Part shown: one piece after another, positions 49,322-57,359 of the stretch | Position numbering within the stretch: the first letter of the stretch is position 1 | How the letters are laid out: each line of letters opens with the position of its first letter | Source: Pseudomonadota bacterium | GTDB taxonomy: Bacteria; Myxococcota_A; UBA796; GCA-2862545 | Length of the DNA: 57,359 nucleotides | NCBI GenBank assembly: GCA_947475315.1 | Contig: CANJMY010000011.1 | Span: forward strand, 1 to 57,359 | Direction of reading: 5' to 3' | Notes under the pieces: generated by a model | Told to the model about the DNA's origin: nothing | The model's database searches: none | Seen by the model: the letters and a program-made list of their open reading frames with translations, nothing else | Program-made: the position numbers and the translations under genes

Positions 49322-50590
49322 TTGGCCACCAACCCTCACCAGACCGCCCCCGTCGCCGTCCTCCTCTCGCAGGGGGATGAGGTCGTCACGGGCCAGACGG
49401 TGGACACCAACGCCGCCTGGCTGGCCGAGCGCCTAGTGGACCTTGGGTTTGACGTGCGCCGCCACGTCACCGTGGGGGACCGCATGGGGGATCTGGTCGC
49501 GGCGCTGACTGATCTGTCTTCCACGGCAGACGTGGTGATCGGCACCGGCGGCCTGGGGCCCACCATGGATGACCTCACCGCCTCCGCCTGCGCCTCCGCG
49601 TTCGGCCGCCCGCTTGAGCTCGACCCGGACGCCCTCGCCTTCCTGGAGGCGCTCTTCGCCCGCTGGGGCCGCCCCATGGCGGACTCCAACCGCAAGCAGG
49701 CCTACCTGCCGCAGGGCTCCACCCGGCTCGACAACGCCCGCGGCACCGCGCCCGGCTTCGCGTTCGAGCACGACCGCGCCTGGCTCGCCTTCCTCCCCGG
49801 CGTCCCGCACGAGATGAAGGCCATGTTCGACGGCCTCGTCGTGCCGTCGCTCGCCCAGCGCTTCGCCCTCACTCCGGGCCGCCTGATCTCGCTGCGCACC
49901 ACGGGCGTGGGTGAGTCCGTCCTGCAGGACCGCATCGGCGCCTTCGAGCATGACGGCGTCGTGATCGGCACGCGCGCCATGAGCGGCGAGTGCCTAGTCA
50001 AGCTCCGCTTCGACGCGTCGGTCGACCCGTCCACCGTCACCGCCCTCACCCAGGACGTGGCGGACCGCATCGGCAGCCCGGTCTACGCCATTGACGGCCT
50101 GGACGCGCCCGGCGGCACGCTGCCCCAGGTGGTCGGCCGCGCCCTGCTCGCCCGCGGCGCCACGCTCGCGGTCGCCGAGTCCTGCACGGGCGGCCAGCTC
50201 TCCGCGCTGTTCACCAGCGTGCCGGGCTCCAGCGCCTGGTTCCTGGAGGGCGTCGTCACCTACGCCAACGCCTCCAAGGTCGCGCGCCTGGGCGTGCCTG
50301 AGCCCCTCATCGCCACCTACGGCGCCGTGTCCGAGCCCGTCGTGCGCGCCATGGCGGAAGGCGTGCGGGCTTCGGCCAACACCACCTACGGCATCGGCGT
50401 GACCGGGATCGCGGGCCCTGATGGCGGCACGGCGGACAAGCCTGTGGGTACGGTGCACGTGGCGCTGGCCACACCGCACGGCACCCACCACCACCTCCTC
50501 CGCCTGTTCGGCGACCGCGGTCGCATCCAGACCTACGCCGCCCACGGCGCGCTGGACCTGCTCCGCCGCCATCTGCACGGCGTCACCTGA
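49322..50590 (+). CDS. cinA: CinA-family protein (MoCF-like domain plus nicotinamide-nucleotide amidase domain)
   Basis: CinA proteins combine an N-terminal pyrophosphatase-like domain ([43 protein letters not shown]) with a C-terminal NMN deamidase domain ([32 protein letters not shown]). Both are complete here. The start is set at the TTG at 49322, behind AGGA and just after the promoter and LexA box; an ATG at 49241 is in frame but precedes the promoter and has no ribosome site. The gene comes 50 bases before recA, an arrangement known from other bacteria where cinA and recA share an SOS- or competence-controlled transcript. Confidence 0.92.
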   Translation: MATNPHQTAPVAVLLSQGDEVVTGQTVDTNAAWLAERLVDLGFDVRRHVTVGDRMGDLVAALTDLSSTADVVIGTGGLGPTMDDLTASACASAFGRPLELDPDALAFLEALFARWGRPMADSNRKQAYLPQGSTRLDNARGTAPGFAFEHDRAWLAFLPGVPHEMKAMFDGLVVPSLAQRFALTPGRLISLRTTGVGESVLQDRIGAFEHDGVVIGTRAMSGECLVKLRFDASVDPSTVTALTQDVADRIGSPVYAIDGLDAPGGTLPQVVGRALLARGATLAVAESCTGGQLSALFTSVPGSSAWFLEGVVTYANASKVARLGVPEPLIATYGAVSEPVVRAMAEGVRASANTTYGIGVTGIAGPDGGTADKPVGTVHVALATPHGTHHHLLRLFGDRGRIQTYAAHGALDLLRRHLHGVT

Positions 50591-50640
50591 CCCTTCCCCC
50601 TTTTCGCTCACCCCCCATACACCCGAGAGAGGACCCCACC

Positions 50641-51687
50641 ATGGCACCCAAGAACGATCGTGATCAGGCCGTCGACGCAGCCATCGCCAGCATCGAGCGC
50701 ACCTACGGCAAGGGTTCGATCATGCGCTACGGCACACGTGAGACCCCCAAGATCGACGTGATCAGCACGGGCAGCCTCAACCTGGACCTGGCACTCGGCG
50801 TCGGCGGCGTGCCCATGGGCCGCGTCATCGAGATCTTTGGCGCAGAGTCGAGCGGCAAGACGACGCTGTCGCTGCAGATCGTGGCCGAAGCCCAGCGCAA
50901 GGGCGGCGCCTGCGCGTTCATCGACGCCGAGCACGCCCTCGACATCAACTACGCGCGCGCCTTGGGCGTCAACGCAGAAGAGCTCCTCATCTCGCAGCCG
51001 GACCACGGCGAGCAGGCCCTGGAGATCGCGGAGGTCCTGGTGCGCTCTGGCGCGGTCAAGGTCATCGTCGTCGACTCGGTCGCCGCCCTGGTGCCCAAGG
51101 CAGAGTTGGAGGGCAACATGGGTGACTCCATGCCCGGCCTGCAGGCTCGCCTGATGTCGCAGGCGCTCCGCAAGCTCACCGGCGCCATCCACAAGTCGGA
51201 CTGCGTGGTCGTCTTCATCAACCAGATGCGCGAGAAGATCGGCGTCATGTTCGGCTCGCCCAAGACCACCTCGGGCGGCAACGCGCTGAAGTTCTACGCC
51301 TCGGTCCGCCTGGAGATCTCCCGCGTCGGCGCCATCAAGCGCGGCGAGGAGAACATCGGCAACCAGACCCGCGTGAAGGTCGTGAAGAACAAGGTCGCCC
51401 CGCCCTTCCGCCAGGTGGAATTCGACATCTACTACGGCTCCGGCGTCTGCCAGGCGTCCGAGATCCTCGACCTCTCGGTCACCGCGGGCCTCATGCAGAA
51501 GTCCGGCTCCTGGTTCAGCTACAACGGCGAGCGCCTGGGCCAGGGCCGCGAGAACATGCGCCAGTGGCTGATGGAGCACCGCGACGTCATGACCGCGCTG
51601 CGCACCCAGATCCTGGCGCAGGCCGCCATCCTGCCGGTGACGCCGGCCAGTCCCAGCCTGGGCAACCCGGAAGAGGCCGAGGCCTAG
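50641..51687 (+). CDS. recA: Recombinase RecA
   Basis: RecA pairs homologous DNA and activates LexA self-cleavage. The 348-residue protein has Walker A GAESSGKT (67-74; Ala in place of the usual Pro), IDAEHALD, the Walker [19 protein letters not shown] and [10 protein letters not shown]. No intein is present. GAGAGAGG lies upstream of the ATG. No separate LexA box is seen in the 50 bases before it, so control is probably through the cinA promoter. Confidence 0.98.
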   Translation: MAPKNDRDQAVDAAIASIERTYGKGSIMRYGTRETPKIDVISTGSLNLDLALGVGGVPMGRVIEIFGAESSGKTTLSLQIVAEAQRKGGACAFIDAEHALDINYARALGVNAEELLISQPDHGEQALEIAEVLVRSGAVKVIVVDSVAALVPKAELEGNMGDSMPGLQARLMSQALRKLTGAIHKSDCVVVFINQMREKIGVMFGSPKTTSGGNALKFYASVRLEISRVGAIKRGEENIGNQTRVKVVKNKVAPPFRQVEFDIYYGSGVCQASEILDLSVTAGLMQKSGSWFSYNGERLGQGRENMRQWLMEHRDVMTALRTQILAQAAILPVTPASPSLGNPEEAEA

Positions 51688-51842
51688 TCGCCGCTTCGGG
51701 CATCCCGACCTCGCTGCCACCCTACGGATCGGGTGCGCGGCGCGGGTCGGACGCCAACAGGCGGGTCCGGCGTCTCGACCGCTTCGTTCCGGTCGGACGC
51801 CGCCCCGAATCAGGTTACGGGGCGCGGCCCCGGAGCGTACTT
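51688..51842. other. Intergenic region before alaS
   Basis: It contains GGGGCgcgGCCCC at 51819-51831, which could fold beside the ribosome site GGAG of alaS. I see no strong terminator after recA, so alaS may be partly co-transcribed. Confidence 0.3.
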
Positions 51843-54479
51843 ATGAAGGCCCGCGAAATCCGTTCCCGCTACCTGTCCTGGTTCGAAGCCCAGGGACACA
51901 CGGTCGTCCCCTCGTCGGCCCTGGTGCCGCACAACGATCCGTCGCTGTTCTTCACAAACGCGGGCATGGTCCAGTTCAAGGACACCTTCACGGGTCAGGA
52001 CAAGCGCGACTACGTGCGCGCCACCACCGTGCAGAAGTGCCTGCGCGTGTCGGGCAAGCACAACGACCTGGAGAACGTGGGCCGCACGCCGCGCCACCAC
52101 ACGTTCTTCGAGATGCTTGGGAACTTCTCGTTCGGCGACTACTTCAAGGCCGACGCCATCCCGTTCGCCTGGGAGTTGCTCACCGGCGAGTTCGGCCTCG
52201 ACCCGAACCGCCTGTGGGTCACCATCTACGAGGAGGACGACGAGGCCTTCGACCTGTGGCGCTCCAAGGTCAACTTCCCGGCCGAGCGCATCCAGCGCCT
52301 GGGCGCCAAGGAGAACTTCTGGTCCATGGGCGACACCGGCCCCTGCGGCCCGTGCACCGAGATCCACTGGGACCACGGCCCCGGCGTGTCGTCGGACACC
52401 CGCGGCCCGGCCTTTGAAGACCCCCGCTACGTCGAGATCTGGAACCTGGTGTTCATGCAGTTCGACCAGGCGGCCAACGGCACGCGCACCCCGCTGCCCC
52501 GCCCGTCGATCGACACCGGCATGGGCCTGGAGCGCCTGGCCGCCGTCAAGCAGGGCGTCTACTCCAACTACGACACCGACCTGTTCGCGCCGCTGATCGC
52601 CCGCGCCGCGCGCGAGGCGAACGTCAACTACCGGGCCGACGCCGACACCGACACCGCGCTGCGCGTCATCGCCGACCACGCCCGCGCGGCCGCCTTCCTG
52701 GTGGCCGACGGCGTCATGCCGTCCAACGAGGCCCGCGGCTACGTGCTGCGCCGCATCATGCGCCGCGGCATCCGCTTCGGCGTGAAGCTTGGGCTCGACC
52801 GCCCCTTCTTCCACCACATCACGAACGAGGTCATCTCCGAGTTCGGCGAGGCCTACCCCGAGCTGCGCGAGCGCCAGGGCTTCGTCGAGGAGATCGTTCA
52901 GGCTGAGGAGGAGCGCTTCCGCCGCACCCTGGACCGCGGCATGAAGCTGCTCGACGGCGCCATCGAGCGCGCCGGCTCCCAGGGCACCATCCCCGGCGAC
53001 GTGGCCTTCACGCTGTCGGACACCTACGGCTTCCCGCTTGACCTCACCGAGCTGATCGCCGCCGAGCGCGGCGTGCGCGTCGACGGCGTCGGCTACACCG
53101 AGTCGCTCTCTGCCCAGAAAGCCCGCGGCCGCGCGGCCTGGAAGGGCTCCGGCGAGAAGGCGATCGGCGAGCTGTGGCACCGCCTGGCTGAGGCGCACGG
53201 CACCACCACCTTCAGCGGCTACGACTCCTACGAGGGCGCCGCCACCGTGGTCGCGCTCATCGCCAAGCCCACCGCGGAGGGCGGCGATCTGGAAGAGGTC
53301 GTCACGCTCGGCGACGGCCAGCGCGGCATCGTCCTGCTGGACCGCACCCCGTTCTACGGTGAGTCGGGCGGTCAGGTCGGCGACGAGGGCTCGCTGTCGG
53401 GCTCCGGCGCCAAGGCCACCGTGACGGACACAGGCAAGGCCGCGGGCCTCTTCCTGCACCACGTCTCGCTGACGGAGGGCTCCCTGTCGGTCGGTGACCT
53501 GGTCCACGCCCACGTGGACGACCGCCGCCGCAGCCACACGCGCCGCAACCACACCGCCACCCACCTGCTACACGCCGCGCTGCGCGAGGTCCTGGGCGAG
53601 CACGTCACGCAGAAGGGCAGCTTGGTCACGCCGGAGCGCCTGCGCTTCGACTTCGCGCACCACAAGCCCATGTCGGCCGACGAGCTGGAGCGCGTCGAGT
53701 CGATCGTGAACGAGCAGGTCCTGCGCAACACGTCCGTCGAGACGCGCGTGCAGAAGATCGAGGAGGCGCAGGCCGCCGGCGCCATGGCGCTGTTCGGCGA
53801 GAAGTACGACGACGTCGTGCGCGTCGTGAACGTCGAGGGCTTCTCCATGGAGCTCTGCGGCGGCACGCACGTCACGCGCACCGGCGACATCGGCCTGATC
53901 CGCGTCCTTTCGGAGTCCGGCATCGCCGCCGGCGTGCGCCGCCTGGAGGCCATCACGGGCCACGGCGCGCTCCGCTACGTCCGCGAGCGCGAGGCGCTGC
54001 TCGGTGAGGCCGCGGCCATCGTGAAGAGCGAGCCGTCGCGCATCGTGATCACGCTCCACAAGTCCAAGGACGACCGCCGCGCGCTCGAGAAGCGCATCGA
54101 GGCCCTGGAGGCCGAGATCGCCAAGGCCGCCGCGGGCAAGCTGCTGTCGGGCGTGAAGGAGATCGGAGGCATCAAGGTGCTCGCCACCGTCTTTGACGGC
54201 GACCTGCGCGCCCAGGCCGAGGTCCTCCGCGACGCGATCGGCACGGGCATCGTGATCTTGGGCTCCGCGCAGGGCGGCAAGGCGGGCCTCGTCGCCGCCA
54301 CCACCAAGGGCCTCGACGCCAAGGTGCACGCCGGCAACCTGATCAAGGAGATCGCGCCGCTCGTGGGCGGTCGCGGCGGCGGCAAGCCGGACTTCGCGCA
54401 GGCCGGCGGCGACAACGGCGCCGGCGTCGACGCGGCGCTGGCCCGCGCCGTCGAGATCGTCAGCGGCTGGCTGGCCTAG
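51843..54479 (+). CDS. alaS: Alanyl-tRNA synthetase
   Basis: An 878-residue class II synthetase with MKAREIRSRYLSWFEAQGH, FFTNAGMVQFKD, GRTPRHHTFFEMLGNFSFGD, the editing domain HTATHLLHAALREVLG, zinc ligands in CGGTHVTRTGDI, and a C-terminal oligomerisation region. Its length is that of the full family. The ATG at 51843 has GGAG eight bases upstream; the frame runs back into recA, but that part is not conserved. Confidence 0.97.
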   Translation: MKAREIRSRYLSWFEAQGHTVVPSSALVPHNDPSLFFTNAGMVQFKDTFTGQDKRDYVRATTVQKCLRVSGKHNDLENVGRTPRHHTFFEMLGNFSFGDYFKADAIPFAWELLTGEFGLDPNRLWVTIYEEDDEAFDLWRSKVNFPAERIQRLGAKENFWSMGDTGPCGPCTEIHWDHGPGVSSDTRGPAFEDPRYVEIWNLVFMQFDQAANGTRTPLPRPSIDTGMGLERLAAVKQGVYSNYDTDLFAPLIARAAREANVNYRADADTDTALRVIADHARAAAFLVADGVMPSNEARGYVLRRIMRRGIRFGVKLGLDRPFFHHITNEVISEFGEAYPELRERQGFVEEIVQAEEERFRRTLDRGMKLLDGAIERAGSQGTIPGDVAFTLSDTYGFPLDLTELIAAERGVRVDGVGYTESLSAQKARGRAAWKGSGEKAIGELWHRLAEAHGTTTFSGYDSYEGAATVVALIAKPTAEGGDLEEVVTLGDGQRGIVLLDRTPFYGESGGQVGDEGSLSGSGAKATVTDTGKAAGLFLHHVSLTEGSLSVGDLVHAHVDDRRRSHTRRNHTATHLLHAALREVLGEHVTQKGSLVTPERLRFDFAHHKPMSADELERVESIVNEQVLRNTSVETRVQKIEEAQAAGAMALFGEKYDDVVRVVNVEGFSMELCGGTHVTRTGDIGLIRVLSESGIAAGVRRLEAITGHGALRYVREREALLGEAAAIVKSEPSRIVITLHKSKDDRRALEKRIEALEAEIAKAAAGKLLSGVKEIGGIKVLATVFDGDLRAQAEVLRDAIGTGIVILGSAQGGKAGLVAATTKGLDAKVHAGNLIKEIAPLVGGRGGGKPDFAQAGGDNGAGVDAALARAVEIVSGWLA

Positions 54480-54487
54480 GAGCACCC

Positions 54488-55255
54488 ATGAAGATCCAAC
54501 ACGTCCGCGCCCTCATCACCGGCGGCGCCTCCGGCATCGGCCGGGCCATGGTCCGCGAGCTCGCCAAGGTCGGCGCGCACGTGGCGTTCTGCGACGTCAA
54601 CGCCGAGGCGGTCGCCGCCGCTGAGGCCGACGCGGCCAGCTTGGGCGGCGTGGTCAAGGGCTTCGTCGCCGACGTGTCGAGCGAGGCCGACGTGGTCGCG
54701 CTCATCCCCGCCGTCGCCGACGCGCTGGGCGGCCTGGACGTGCTGGTGAACAACGCGGGCATCTTCCGCGACGGCCTGCTGATCAAGCAGGACAAGGCCA
54801 CCGGCTCCATCCAGAAGCTCTCGCTGGCCAACTGGCAGAAGGTGATCGACGTCGACCTGACCGGCCCCTTCCTGTGCGCCCGCGAGTTCGCCGCGCACTG
54901 CGTCGCCACCCACACGCGCCCCGCGGTCATCGTGAACATCAGCTCGATCGCGCGCCACGGCAACCGGGGTCAGTCCAACTACTCCGCAGCCAAGGCGGGC
55001 CTGATCGCCGACACCAAGCTGTGGGCCGAGGAGCTCGCCCGCTACGGCATCCGCGCCGCCGCGGTGGCGCCCGGCTTCGTGCGTACGCCCATCCTCGAAG
55101 GCATGCGCCCTGACGTGCTGGCCGCCATGCTCGAGAAGGTCCCGCTCGGCCGCCCCGCCGAGCCCGAGGAGCTCTGGCAGGCCGTCCGCTTCGCCATCGA
55201 GTGCGACTACTTCACGGGCCGCTGCATCGACGTCGACGGCGGCCTTCAGGTCTGA
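54488..55255 (+). CDS. Short-chain dehydrogenase/reductase (SDR)
   Basis: A 255-residue cytoplasmic oxidoreductase with the NAD(P) motif TGGASGIG (11-18), NNAG (88-91), and the catalytic Ser152, Tyr165 and Lys169 (YSAAK). It resembles FabG-type 3-oxoacyl reductases and 3-hydroxyacyl dehydrogenases, and the end VDGGLQV is typical. The substrate is not determined. It starts 8 bases after alaS, behind GGAG. Confidence 0.93.
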   Translation: MKIQHVRALITGGASGIGRAMVRELAKVGAHVAFCDVNAEAVAAAEADAASLGGVVKGFVADVSSEADVVALIPAVADALGGLDVLVNNAGIFRDGLLIKQDKATGSIQKLSLANWQKVIDVDLTGPFLCAREFAAHCVATHTRPAVIVNISSIARHGNRGQSNYSAAKAGLIADTKLWAEELARYGIRAAAVAPGFVRTPILEGMRPDVLAAMLEKVPLGRPAEPEELWQAVRFAIECDYFTGRCIDVDGGLQV

Positions 55256-55375
55256 CCGGGCGCGGCGCCGCGACGTGCCGGCGCTGCGCCACGACCTTCG
55301 GACTCTATGACCTGGCGCGCGGGCGCTGCGCCGCGGCGCGCGGACGTCACGCCGGAGCGTGTCGGCGCGGCTCGC

Positions 55376-55645
55376 CTACTGTCGGGCGCGTGACGCCTCG
55401 ACGAACTTGGTGCGCAGCTCGGCCAGCACCGACGCGATGAGCTTCTGCTCGTCGGCGTCGAGGTTGTTGCGCGTCTTCTCTTCGAGCATGCCGAGCGCGT
55501 CGATCGTGTGGATGGCCATGGGCAGGTCCGTGGTGCGCGCGCCGGTGTCAGGGTCGGGCGCGGCGCCCAGGTGCACCATCGCCGTGGACGCCAACGAGAT
55601 CACGAAGTTCGAGAAGGTGACAGAGGGAAGGTCGGCGTCGGCCAA
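55376..55645 (-). CDS. DUF1844-family protein
   Basis: An 89-residue protein with the DUF1844 pattern: VTFSNFVISLASTAMVHLG, DPDTGARTTDLPMAIHTID, LGMLEEKTRNNL. The function of the family is unknown; it is common in Deltaproteobacteria. A TTG at 55645 behind GGAG gives the right family length; the open frame extends to 55840 but that part is not conserved. It is divergent from the BamD-like gene. Confidence 0.85.
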   Translation of the reverse strand: MADADLPSVTFSNFVISLASTAMVHLGAAPDPDTGARTTDLPMAIHTIDALGMLEEKTRNNLDADEQKLIASVLAELRTKFVEASRARQ

Positions 55646-55754
55646 GGCGTCTCCAGGGGGTCGGTGCGTCCCTAGGATCCGAGCACCAGACCGGCAAGTC
55701 CCCGTGTGCGTGTTCGACGCACGAGATACGGAGCGCCACCTCGGAGGTCGCCCG

Positions 55755-56630
55755 GTGCGCCGTACGCTGTCGCTGCTCGCGCTGGTCGCTGTCCTCGCCG
55801 GGGGCTGCCTCCACACCAAGCCCAAGTCCGCGTTCGACATCTCCGTGGTGGCGTCCGGGCGTGAGCCCCGCGAAATCTACGCCCACGGCGAGAAGATGAT
55901 GAAGGCCGGACTGTACGACAAGGCCATGTCGGACTTCCAGGAGCTGCGGAACTTCCACCGCGACGATCCGCTGTCGGTCCGCGCCCAGCTCAGCCTCGCC
56001 GAGATCCGCTTCAAGAAGGGTGAGTTCGACGAGGCCCGCTACGCGTACGAGGAGTTCCTCCAGTACCATCCGCGGCACCCGGATCTGGACTTTGTCGTCT
56101 ACCGGATCGGCCTATCGATCTACAAGCGCGCGCCCAAGCTGGCCGGTCGTGACCAGTCGCTCAGCAAGGCTGCGGTCAACCGCTGGACCGGTTTCGCCCA
56201 GCGTTTTCCGCAGTCGACCTACATCGCTGAGGTCGAGAAGCTCTCCCAGCGGGGCTTGGACCGCGTGGCGGGCAAGGAGCTGTTCATCTCGCGCTTCTAC
56301 GCCAAGAAGCACGCATGGCGCGCCGTCGAGGGTCGTGCGGCCGACCTGGTCGCGCGCTACCCCACGGCCACGCACGCCGACGAGGCCATGGCCATGCTCG
56401 CGCGGGCCTACCACTCCGACGGCCGCCCCGAGGACGCGCTGGCGGTCCGTGAGCGCTTGGTGGCCGACCACCCTGAATCGCGCTGGATCCGCTCCGTCGA
56501 CCAGGTCCTGCGCCTCCCGCCCGGTGAAGCCTTCCAGGACGAGCTGTTCCCCCGGCCCTACCATGTGGCCGGCGGTGGCATGCCCGCGGGCGGCGGCGGC
56601 GGCGGCAAGAAGCCGTCGAGCGACGAGTAG
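55755..56630 (+). CDS. bamD: BamD-like outer membrane assembly lipoprotein
   Basis: A 291-residue lipoprotein: lipobox LAGGC, then TPRs matching the BamD/YfiO pattern (AMSDFQELRNFHRDDPLS, ARYAYEEFLQYHPRHPD, FAQRFPQSTYIAEVEKL). BamD works with BamA to insert barrel proteins in the outer membrane. The GTG at 55755 is behind GGAGG. The C-terminus has a Gly-rich tail GGGGGGKKPSSDE. The ends of the gene have been copied into the following DNA. TPR proteins are diverse, so the assignment is likely but not certain. Confidence 0.8.
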   Translation: MRRTLSLLALVAVLAGGCLHTKPKSAFDISVVASGREPREIYAHGEKMMKAGLYDKAMSDFQELRNFHRDDPLSVRAQLSLAEIRFKKGEFDEARYAYEEFLQYHPRHPDLDFVVYRIGLSIYKRAPKLAGRDQSLSKAAVNRWTGFAQRFPQSTYIAEVEKLSQRGLDRVAGKELFISRFYAKKHAWRAVEGRAADLVARYPTATHADEAMAMLARAYHSDGRPEDALAVRERLVADHPESRWIRSVDQVLRLPPGEAFQDELFPRPYHVAGGGMPAGGGGGGKKPSSDE

Positions 56631-56675
56631 GCGCACGCCGCGGCGAGAAGCCGTCGAGCGACGAGTAGGCGCACG
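56608..56675 (+). repeat. 30-bp direct duplication of the 3' end of the BamD-like gene
   Basis: The 30 bases at 56608-56637, covering the last codons KPSSDE, the stop and some flanking DNA, recur without change at 56646-56675, a period of 38. The second copy is not in an open gene. It looks like a recent tandem duplication or slippage event. Confidence 0.9.
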
Positions 56676-57002
56676 CGGCGCGGGCCTCCGACTGCGAAGC
56701 CTCCACGCGCTGCGCTGTGTTCGCGTTCTGCGCGAGCAGCCGCAGGACGCGCTCGCCTGCCCAACGCGCCCGCACCCAAGCGTGGCGGCGAACCGCCAGC
56801 GCGCCGCCAGACCGCAACGTGCGACGTTCCCGCCCTGCGCGCGCCGCAGAAGCTCCCGCGTCGAAACGGTCAGATCGCGCTCGCAACGCGGACACCGGTT
56901 CTCCTCACGGCGCCACGGAAGATCCGCAAGGAAACATTGACACCGGCGCACGGCGTGGGGTAAATCGGCCCCGACATCCACAAGGATGCTTGGAGGAGAC
57001 AC
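56631..57002. other. 372-bp intergenic region
   Basis: Contains the duplicated end of the BamD-like gene, then GC-rich DNA in which I see no gene on either strand, and the promoter of the right-edge lipoprotein. The middle part (56680-56930) has no recognised feature. Confidence 0.6.
56937..56966 (+). promoter_or_regulatory. Promoter of the right-edge lipoprotein
   Basis: TTGACA (56937-56942) is a perfect -35 hexamer. An 18-base spacer leads to TAAATC (56961-56966), a weak -10 (3 of 6) but A/T-rich in GC-rich surroundings. The start codon lies about 30 bases downstream of the likely transcription start. Confidence 0.5.
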
Positions 57003-57359
57003 ATGAACTTCGACATTCGGCGCCTTCTGGCGCTCGGCCTCTTCGCCACCGTCGTGGGCTGCGCTGACAACGGCGGCACCGACGGCGACACCGACGACAC
57101 GGACGACACCACCGTCGCTTGCACCTCTGGCATCAAGGGCACCCCTGTCCCTGCCAACGGCGCGACCGACGTGTACTTCCGCAGCACGTTCTACATCGAG
57201 TTCATCACGGACGAGAAGGCGACCGCCACCTTCGCCCTCGCCGACAGCACGGGCGCCGACGTCGCGCTCAGCGCCATCACGTTCTCGGACGACGGCCGCT
57301 CGGCCTTCTTCCAGGCTGCGGAGGCCCTCGCGCCGTCCTCCAGCTACACGCTGACCGTC
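57003..57359 (+). CDS. Lipoprotein with Ig-like (Big_5-type) domain, truncated by right edge
   Basis: The frame begins at an ATG behind GGAGGA and is open for 119 codons at the right edge. Residues 1-20 are a lipoprotein signal ending VVGC; then an Asp/Thr linker (GDTDDTDDTT) of a kind frequent in surface lipoproteins of Myxococcota; then a beta-rich domain starting TPVPANGATDVYFRSTFYIE, like bacterial Ig-like repeats of the Big_5 type. It is probably an outer-membrane-attached surface protein. The C-terminal domains are not visible. Confidence 0.85.
   Translation, partial: MNFDIRRLLALGLFATVVGCADNGGTDGDTDDTDDTTVACTSGIKGTPVPANGATDVYFRSTFYIEFITDEKATATFALADSTGADVALSAITFSDDGRSAFFQAAEALAPSSSYTLTV

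Overview
The window is high-GC, densely coded chromosomal DNA from a Gram-negative bacterium, most likely a member of the Myxococcota (former Deltaproteobacteria). Reasons: an Agl/Glt-type envelope machine with an AgmX/PglI C-terminal domain, FHA/sigma-54 activators and a Ser/Thr kinase of myxobacterial style, many lipoproteins, a full System I cytochrome c maturation set, and a recA-region operator that fits the Myxococcus-type LexA consensus as I remember it. I see no insertion sequence, phage gene, CRISPR array or rRNA gene. Most lines of genes are joined by 1- or 4-base start/stop overlaps (ATGA, GTGA, TTGA, TGATG), so the window reads as a small number of long operons.

Layout. (1) Positions 1-15065, minus strand: dacB (PBP4), then a chain of secreted, TPR and membrane proteins that follows the Glt/Nfs order C, D, E, F, then a TolQ-like protein and two TolR/ExbD-like proteins (AglRQS motor type), a GltG/GltJ-like AgmX-domain protein, a small secreted protein and a truncated outer-membrane barrel at the left edge. 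This is the most striking system here. (2) 15143-19011, plus strand: an unusual SppA protease with an N-terminal barrel-like domain, overlapping an NtrC-type response regulator. (3) tRNA-Phe with a terminator at 19113-19220. (4) 27745 down to 19324, minus strand: yceD-rpmF-plsX-acpP-rpiB-glyA-nrdR-ribD-ribE-ribBA-ribH-nusB-ferredoxin, a lipid/one-carbon/riboflavin housekeeping operon. (5) tRNA-Gln and tRNA-Glu at 27926-28083. (6) A secreted HELGH metallopeptidase and a PEBP-family protein, then adk on the minus strand. (7) 31103-38602, plus strand: ccmABCDEFGH and a CcmI-like TPR protein, followed by a Sua5/TsaC protein. (8) An FHA/sigma-54 activator divergent from a membrane Ser/Thr kinase, then an aldo/keto reductase. 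(9) 49163 down to 44361, minus strand: ruvX, an anchored protein, an ABC exporter pair and an S9 peptidase. (10) 49322-55255, plus strand: cinA-recA under an apparent LexA operator, alaS and an SDR oxidoreductase. (11) A DUF1844 protein divergent from a BamD-like lipoprotein, a 372-bp gap with a 30-bp duplication, and a lipoprotein cut off by the right edge.

Functionally, regions 1, 2 and 11 concern the cell envelope (trans-envelope motor, peptidoglycan trimming, membrane proteolysis, outer membrane assembly), region 7 matures c-type cytochromes, and regions 4 and 10 are core metabolism, translation and DNA repair. Family assignments rest on motifs read by eye; no database search was possible.
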